NCBI RefSeq assembly: GCF_037914945.1
Contig: NZ_CP149787.1
Coordinates: 2,852,001-2,916,000, forward strand
Direction: 5' to 3'
DNA length: 64,000 nt
Source: Haloterrigena sp. KLK7
GTDB lineage: Archaea; Halobacteriota; Halobacteria; Halobacteriales; Natrialbaceae
Below are positions 59,858 through 64,000 of this stretch, piece by piece. The translations under genes were made by a program, and so were the position numbers. Every line of letters begins with the position of its first letter. The first letter of the stretch is position 1. Below the pieces are notes generated by a model. It worked only from the letters and a program-made list of their open reading frames with translations. It was not told the origin of the DNA and ran no database searches.

Positions 59858-60126
59858 GCCTCTTCGGCAAGTATCTCGAGGGCTGGCGGTTCCGCAGTTC
59901 CAAACCGACGTTCGAGCCCGGCGACGAGATCAGCGTCTTCGTCGCCGAGTCCGACGGGACCGACGGCCGCGCCTACGTCGGCGACACCCGCCTGACCGTC
60001 GAGGGCGCCGGGCCGGAGACCGTCGAGAAACGCGTCCGGGTCCGCGTGACCGAGTTCGACGACTCGTCGGCGACCGGCCGCGGCGAGTTCCTCGCGGTCG
60101 TCGGCGAGAGCTCCTACACCGACTGA
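59854..60126 (+). CDS. Small protein translationally coupled to the antiporter (90 aa)
   Basis: ATG 59854 overlaps the antiporter stop, giving MSLFGKYLEGWRFRSSKPTF. The rest is beta-rich with no cysteine or membrane segment (PGDEISVFVAESDGTDGRAY; DTRLTVEGAGPETVEKRVRV; GRGEFLAVVGESSYTD), suggesting a small TRAM/OB-like or sandwich domain. Coupling suggests a role with the antiporter, which is inference. A similar haloarchaeal-only family exists; function unknown. Confidence 0.78.
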   Translation: MSLFGKYLEGWRFRSSKPTFEPGDEISVFVAESDGTDGRAYVGDTRLTVEGAGPETVEKRVRVRVTEFDDSSATGRGEFLAVVGESSYTD

Positions 60127-60208
60127 CGACTGCCGGCGGCGGCAGCTTTCCGTCGTCCCGCGAGGGAGAGACGCGCTTTTATGATCCAGCGGTTCCCATG
60201 CGAAGAAT

Positions 60209-61291
60209 ATGGCAGACGATGAGGGGGGTCAGCACCGTCAGAGCCGCCTGTTCACGGACGACGACGGCGATTTCGACGTCGAACGCGCCCGCGAGGAGTC
60301 GCTGCCGGTCGAGGACGGCGAGGTGATCGACACCGACCGACTGGCCGATCACCAGCGCTACGTCGAGGGACGGGGGATCTACGACGAGCGCAACCGGGTC
60401 AACGACCTCACCGGCAAGGAGTGGAAGTACGCGACGAAGTCCGTGATCGCCGAGGGCTACCCGCCGGCCCTCCAGCACGACCTGCGCAGCGAACACGGCG
60501 GCCAGAAACCCCCGCGACTGTGTGCCGAACTGATCGGCCGGTTCAGCAAGGCCGGCGACACCGTCCTCGATCCGTTCGCCGGCGTCGGCGGCACGCTGCT
60601 CGGCGCGAGCCTCTGTGAACACGAGGGCACCGGACTGCGCGAGGCCATCGGCTTCGAGCGGAACCGGCGGTGGGTCGAGATCTACGAGACGGCCCTCGAG
60701 CGCGAGAACGAGGAGCGACGCGAGCGCGGCGACCCGCCGCTGGCCGAGCAGGACATGCGCCACGGCGACTGCGCGGACCTGATCGAGGCGGTCCCGGACG
60801 ACTCGGTCGATCTCCTGTTGACCGACGTTCCCTACTGGCACATGGACGAACTCGAGCAGACGCGCAACGAACGCGCGACCCGGGAGAGCAAACTGGGAGC
60901 CTTCGACGCGGCCGCCGTGACCGACGACGCCGAAACCGATCGGGACGGAGGAGCGGAGGCTGAAGCGGACGGGGAAGAGGAGGGGGAGACGGGAACCAAG
61001 GCCGAGTGGCTCGCCGACATGGCCGCGAAGTTCGAGCGCTTCACCGACGCGGTCGCGCCGGACGGTCATCTCGTCGTCTTCATCGGCGACATGTACCGCG
61101 AGCAGTCCTACGAGTTCCTCTCGGCCGATCTCGCGCGGGCGATCGAGTCGACCGCGCCGGTGACGCTCGCGGCGACTCTGATCTGGTACGACCCCACGAA
61201 GGACCTCCACGTCTACGGCTATCCGTTCTCGTTCGTCCCGTCGATGGTCCACCAGAACGTCCTCGTCTTCCGGCCCGAAACCGACGGCTAG
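60209..61291 (+). CDS. Solitary DNA methyltransferase
   Basis: A 360-residue SAM-dependent amino-methyltransferase. The SAM loop is VLDPFAGVGGTLLGASLCE (DPFAG at 121-125), and ERNRRWVEIYE is probably the adenosyl contact. The catalytic motif is LLLTDVPYWHMDELE (205-210, DVPYW in place of DPPY/SPPY). An acidic insert (about 238-264) separates it from the last strands (HLVVFIGDMYREQSYEFLSA). No restriction endonuclease or specificity gene is adjacent. Haloarchaeal orphan enzymes of this kind include the CTAG cytosine-N4 methylase Zim; whether this is Zim is not proven. Confidence 0.8.
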   Translation: MADDEGGQHRQSRLFTDDDGDFDVERAREESLPVEDGEVIDTDRLADHQRYVEGRGIYDERNRVNDLTGKEWKYATKSVIAEGYPPALQHDLRSEHGGQKPPRLCAELIGRFSKAGDTVLDPFAGVGGTLLGASLCEHEGTGLREAIGFERNRRWVEIYETALERENEERRERGDPPLAEQDMRHGDCADLIEAVPDDSVDLLLTDVPYWHMDELEQTRNERATRESKLGAFDAAAVTDDAETDRDGGAEAEADGEEEGETGTKAEWLADMAAKFERFTDAVAPDGHLVVFIGDMYREQSYEFLSADLARAIESTAPVTLAATLIWYDPTKDLHVYGYPFSFVPSMVHQNVLVFRPETDG

Positions 61292-61525
61292 TTCCGATCT
61301 GACTCCCGTCATTCGAGCGTCTGACGCGGTTTTATGCCGTCCCGGCGTTTTGTCGAAACCGGCGCGCACTCGCCGACGCTCACCATCCCACTTCCACCCC
61401 ATCCGCGCGCCAGTCTTCCTTCCCACCTCGCTCCCCCCTTTCGTTCGTCGCGACGACGCCGACCTCGCAACCGCTACCGCTATCGGCAGCGTCCAGCGGC
61501 GTCGCTCCCACTGGGTCGCGACTCG

Positions 61526-62188
61526 TCAGGCGCTGGCGGGCAACAGCCGCTCCCGGACCGCCTCGGCGTGATCGGTTTCCGTGATGACCGCGACCTCGTC
61601 GCCGGCGGCGAGTTCGGTCCCCGGCAGCGGAATCGTCAGCGACTCGCGCTCCCGGCCGTGGGCGTAGATCCGCGCGCCGCCGGGTAACTCGAGTTCGCTC
61701 ATTCGCTTGCCGACCGCCGGCGAGTCGTCGTCGATCTCGAGGACGGTCAGTTGCAGGTTCGACGCGATGTCGGCGACGACGTTGAAGTCGCCGCCGAGCA
61801 TGGCCGTCTTGGCCCCGGCGGCGCCGAGGCGCTCGGGGTAGATGATCTCGTCGACGTCCGCGGCGTACTTCTCGTAGATGTCCCGGCGGTAGTCCTCGTC
61901 GATCCGGAGGACGGTCCGGCAGCCGTGGTGGTCGCCGACCATGCAGGCCGCGAAGTTGACGTTCAGGTCCGGGGTGAAGGCGCCGATGGCGACGGCGTCC
62001 TCGATTCCCGCGTCGACGAGCGTCGCTTCGTCGGCCCCGTCGCCCTGAACCGTCTCGAACCCGTCGGACTCGGCCCGATCGATCCGATCGGGGTCGTTGT
62101 CGACCACGACGACGTCGTGGCCCTCCTCGGTCATGATCCGAGCGGTTCGCGACCCGACTCGTCCGTATCCCACGATGACGAATCTCAT
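61526..62188 (-). CDS. TrkA-like K+ transport/channel regulatory protein
   Basis: A 220-residue RCK protein. An N-terminal Rossmann TrkA_N domain (MRFVIVGYGRVGSRTARIMT; VVVDNDPDRID; VQGDGADEATLVDAGI) is followed by a TrkA_C domain (about 135-215: LTVLEIDDDSPAVGKRMSEL; GTELAAGDEVAVITE). It would gate a separate potassium transporter according to NAD(H)/ATP or c-di-AMP; RCK_C domains of this type bind c-di-AMP in some bacteria. No transporter pore gene is adjacent. ATG 62188 gives the canonical start. Confidence 0.9.
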   Translation of the reverse strand: MRFVIVGYGRVGSRTARIMTEEGHDVVVVDNDPDRIDRAESDGFETVQGDGADEATLVDAGIEDAVAIGAFTPDLNVNFAACMVGDHHGCRTVLRIDEDYRRDIYEKYAADVDEIIYPERLGAAGAKTAMLGGDFNVVADIASNLQLTVLEIDDDSPAVGKRMSELELPGGARIYAHGRERESLTIPLPGTELAAGDEVAVITETDHAEAVRERLLPASA

Positions 62189-62294
62189 GGTGCGTGGGTA
62201 CACGGCCCGAGGTAAAATACGTTGGCTCGCGAACGCCACCGAGAACTGGACGTTCGTGACGGTCCCGGTCGGCGACTCGAGTAGCGTCGTAATC

Positions 62295-63656
62295 CTACCC
62301 GACGACCAGCACGCGCAGATCGTTCAGGTTCGTCCCCGTCGGTCCGGTGCGGATCAGTTCCCCGCGCTCCTCGAGGTAGGGGAAGACGTCGTTGGCCGCG
62401 AGCGTCTCGCGGGCCCGCTCGGCGTCGTCGACGGTCGTTTCGTCGACGATCGCCCCCGCGACGTCGGTCGCACCGTCGATCCCGTCCGTGTCGACGGCGG
62501 CGACGGTGATCCCGCCCTCGAGGTCGAGGGCGGCGCTCGTCGCGAACTCCTGGTTCGGCCCGCCCGTTCCGTCGCCCCGCACCGTCACCGTCGTCTCGCC
62601 GCCCGAGAGGATCACCGCCGGCGTCGAGACGGGGGTCCCCGTCGCCAGCACTTCTTCGGCGACGGCGACGTGGGTCGTGGCCGCCTCCCGAGCTTCGCCA
62701 CGGACCCGCGAGGAGAGGAGCAGCGTCTCGTACCCCCGCTCGGCGGCCGCGTCGCGGGCCGCCTCGAGGACCGTCATCCCGTCGGCGACGACGTGGTTCG
62801 ACACGGTCTCGAAGGCGGGATCGTCGGGGCCCGGCGTCTCGTCGATCTCGCCGTCTGCGCCGCGCTCGAGGCGGTCGGCGACGGCGTCGGGTACGTCGAT
62901 CCCGTACCGATCGACGACCGCGAGCGCGTCGTCGAAGGTCGACGCGTCGGGGGCCGTCGGACCGCTGGCGATCACGCTCAGATCGTTGCCGACGACGTCG
63001 CTCAGGACCAGCGAGACGACCGTCGCGGGGGCCGCCCGGCGGGCCAGTCGGCCGCCCTTCAGCGCCGAGCAGTGTTTCCGGACCGCGTTGATCTCGCCGA
63101 TGTCGGCGCCGCACTCGAGGAGCGCGTTCGTCGTCTCCTGGAGCGCCTCGAGGGTGACCTCGCCCGCGGGGGCGGGCATGAGCGCGCTCCCGCCGCCGGT
63201 GATCGCCGCCAGCACGAGCGTCCCCTCGTCGGCAGCGTCGGCGGCCGCGAGCAGTTCGCGGGTGCTCTCGACGCCGCGCTCGCTGGGCACCGGGTGGTCG
63301 CCCTCGAGAACGGTGACGCGCTCGGTCTCGACGGGGTCGTCCGTGACGACGACGCCGCCGTCGATCCGATCGCCGAGGGCGTCCTCGAGGGCCGCGGCCA
63401 CCTGTGCGGCGGCGTTCCCGCCGCCGAGGACGACGACCTCGTCGTAGGCCGCGAGGTCGTAGCCGTCGTCGCCGATTCGGAGGGTGTCGCCGGTGGCTCC
63501 GCCGTCTCGAGACTCCGCCGGAGTCTCGCTCCCCTCGACGGTCACCGCCTCGCGGATCACGCGCCGCGGATGGCCGGCCTCGATGCCGGTTTCGACGCAC
63601 TCGAGAGCGAGATCGCGCGCGTCGGTGGTCGCCGCCCGCTCGCGGTCCTCGATCAC
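62295..63656 (-). CDS. Glycerate 2-kinase (DUF4147/MOFRL family)
   Basis: A 453-residue class II glycerate kinase forming 2-phosphoglycerate from glycerate and ATP. The N-terminal DUF4147 domain shows VVVLGGGNAAAQVAAALEDA, GDHPVPSERGVESTRELL and AITGGGSALMPAPAGEVTLE, with INAVRKHCSALKGGRLAR. The C-terminal MOFRL domain shows AVILSGGETTVTVRGDGTGG, PNQEFATSAAL and AVDTDGIDGATDVAGAIVDE. It fits sugar acid or glycerol-derived glycerate use, possibly serine degradation. Confidence 0.93.
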   Translation of the reverse strand: MIEDRERAATTDARDLALECVETGIEAGHPRRVIREAVTVEGSETPAESRDGGATGDTLRIGDDGYDLAAYDEVVVLGGGNAAAQVAAALEDALGDRIDGGVVVTDDPVETERVTVLEGDHPVPSERGVESTRELLAAADAADEGTLVLAAITGGGSALMPAPAGEVTLEALQETTNALLECGADIGEINAVRKHCSALKGGRLARRAAPATVVSLVLSDVVGNDLSVIASGPTAPDASTFDDALAVVDRYGIDVPDAVADRLERGADGEIDETPGPDDPAFETVSNHVVADGMTVLEAARDAAAERGYETLLLSSRVRGEAREAATTHVAVAEEVLATGTPVSTPAVILSGGETTVTVRGDGTGGPNQEFATSAALDLEGGITVAAVDTDGIDGATDVAGAIVDETTVDDAERARETLAANDVFPYLEERGELIRTGPTGTNLNDLRVLVVG

Positions 63657-63937
63657 GCGGTCTCACCCGACGGCCGTTCGGCCGGTCGGTCCGTTCCGGT
63701 TCCCGCAGCGATCGCTGTGTCGACGGTCGACGGGACGGCTCGCTCGCGTTGCATGGACGGTGCGTTTACTCGAATCCACTATGAGAGTTCGGGTCTATTA
63801 CCCGTGGGTAGTGTGACCGGTAGACGTGTTCCGAGAACCCGAGATTTCGAACCGGTATCCACGAATATGTATCGATACGCGGCGAGTCCGGACGAGAACC
63901 TTTAACTAATCCGTCTTGCTATGCTCGAGCATCCAAT
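63657..63937. other. Divergent intergenic region at right edge
   Basis: No gene is supported between glycerate kinase and the right-hand permease. GAACCTTTAACTAA at about 63896-63909 is a TATA-like box 30-35 bases before the ATG at 63938. Confidence 0.4.
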
Positions 63938-64000
63938 ATGGGGGCACTCGCAGCGTTCTTCGGTTTCGACGAGCACGATACCGACCTCGAGACGGAACTG
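63938..64000 (+). CDS. Partial NCS2-type (AzgA-like) nucleobase permease
   Basis: Only the first 21 residues are in the window: MGALAAFFGFDEHDTDLETE then L. The FF-F-x-H-x-TxLxTE pattern is the usual cytosolic lead-in of AzgA-type purine permeases, directly before the first transmembrane helix. The rest lies beyond the right edge, so this is a reasoned guess. Confidence 0.55.
   Translation, partial: MGALAAFFGFDEHDTDLETEL

Noticed and set aside
60209-61291. Calling the methyltransferase Zim outright
   Set aside because: Family resemblance is suggestive, but target specificity cannot be read from the sequence without an alignment or methylome data.

Overview
The window is high-GC DNA from a halophilic archaeon, most likely of the Natrialbaceae (Natrinema/Haloterrigena-like); the family assignment is an inference. 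The support is very acidic proteins, many genes that appear leaderless with a TATA-like box centred about 27-30 bases before the start, archaeal informational proteins (TFB, a TFS paralogue, Orc1/Cdc6), and Tat-type lipoprotein signals.

Region by region. 1-1350: end of a cyclin/TFB-like gene, a small zinc-finger protein, tRNA-Leu(TAG) followed by a highly structured hairpin array, and a membrane protein. 1.7-4.8 kb: the c-di-AMP synthase dacZ with an MscS-type channel, then an amino-acid permease. 4.9-12.3 kb: a nucleoside module made of uridine phosphorylase, cytidine deaminase and a BMP-type ABC importer (lipoprotein, double ATPase, two permeases). 12.4-18.9 kb: a phosphohexomutase, then the haloarchaeal polyhydroxyalkanoate locus (phaJ divergent from phaR-phaP-phaE-phaC, followed by phaB). 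19-35.7 kb: housekeeping genes (nitronate monooxygenase, moaC, NAD(P)HX repair, acylphosphatase, an RNA-processing metallo-beta-lactamase, an 8-oxoguanine glycosylase, UPF0212, UPF0058, TFB, a DUF389 membrane protein, a glutaredoxin-thioredoxin reductase fusion, a UppP-like phosphatase, TatA).

35.9-37.7 kb: a chromosomal replication origin. Two inverted ORB elements flank an AT-rich unwinding element, orc1/cdc6 follows, and three more identical ORBs lie just after that gene. 37.9-47.2 kb: a PQQ-propeller lipoprotein, the split methionine synthase pair, a nitroreductase, a secreted family 3 glycosidase with a dockerin-like tail, and a Gfo/Idh/MocA oxidoreductase. 47.5-64 kb: a TFS-like protein lacking the catalytic acidic pair, a small AT-rich stretch, oxidoreductases, an HD phosphohydrolase, a FemAB/GNAT protein, two G-rich palindromic repeat units, an Azf/uronate-dehydrogenase-like SDR, a glutathionyl-hydroquinone reductase-like protein, Ca2+/Na+ and Na+/H+ antiporters, a solitary DNA methyltransferase, a TrkA-like regulator, glycerate 2-kinase and the start of an NCS2 permease.

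No insertion sequence, prophage or CRISPR array was seen. The least explained material is non-coding: the hairpin array behind tRNA-Leu, a dispersed element of about 175 bp present twice, the G-rich palindromic units near 54.65 kb, tandem repeats at the 3' end of the DUF389 gene, and one palindromic TATA box placed symmetrically between two divergent genes.
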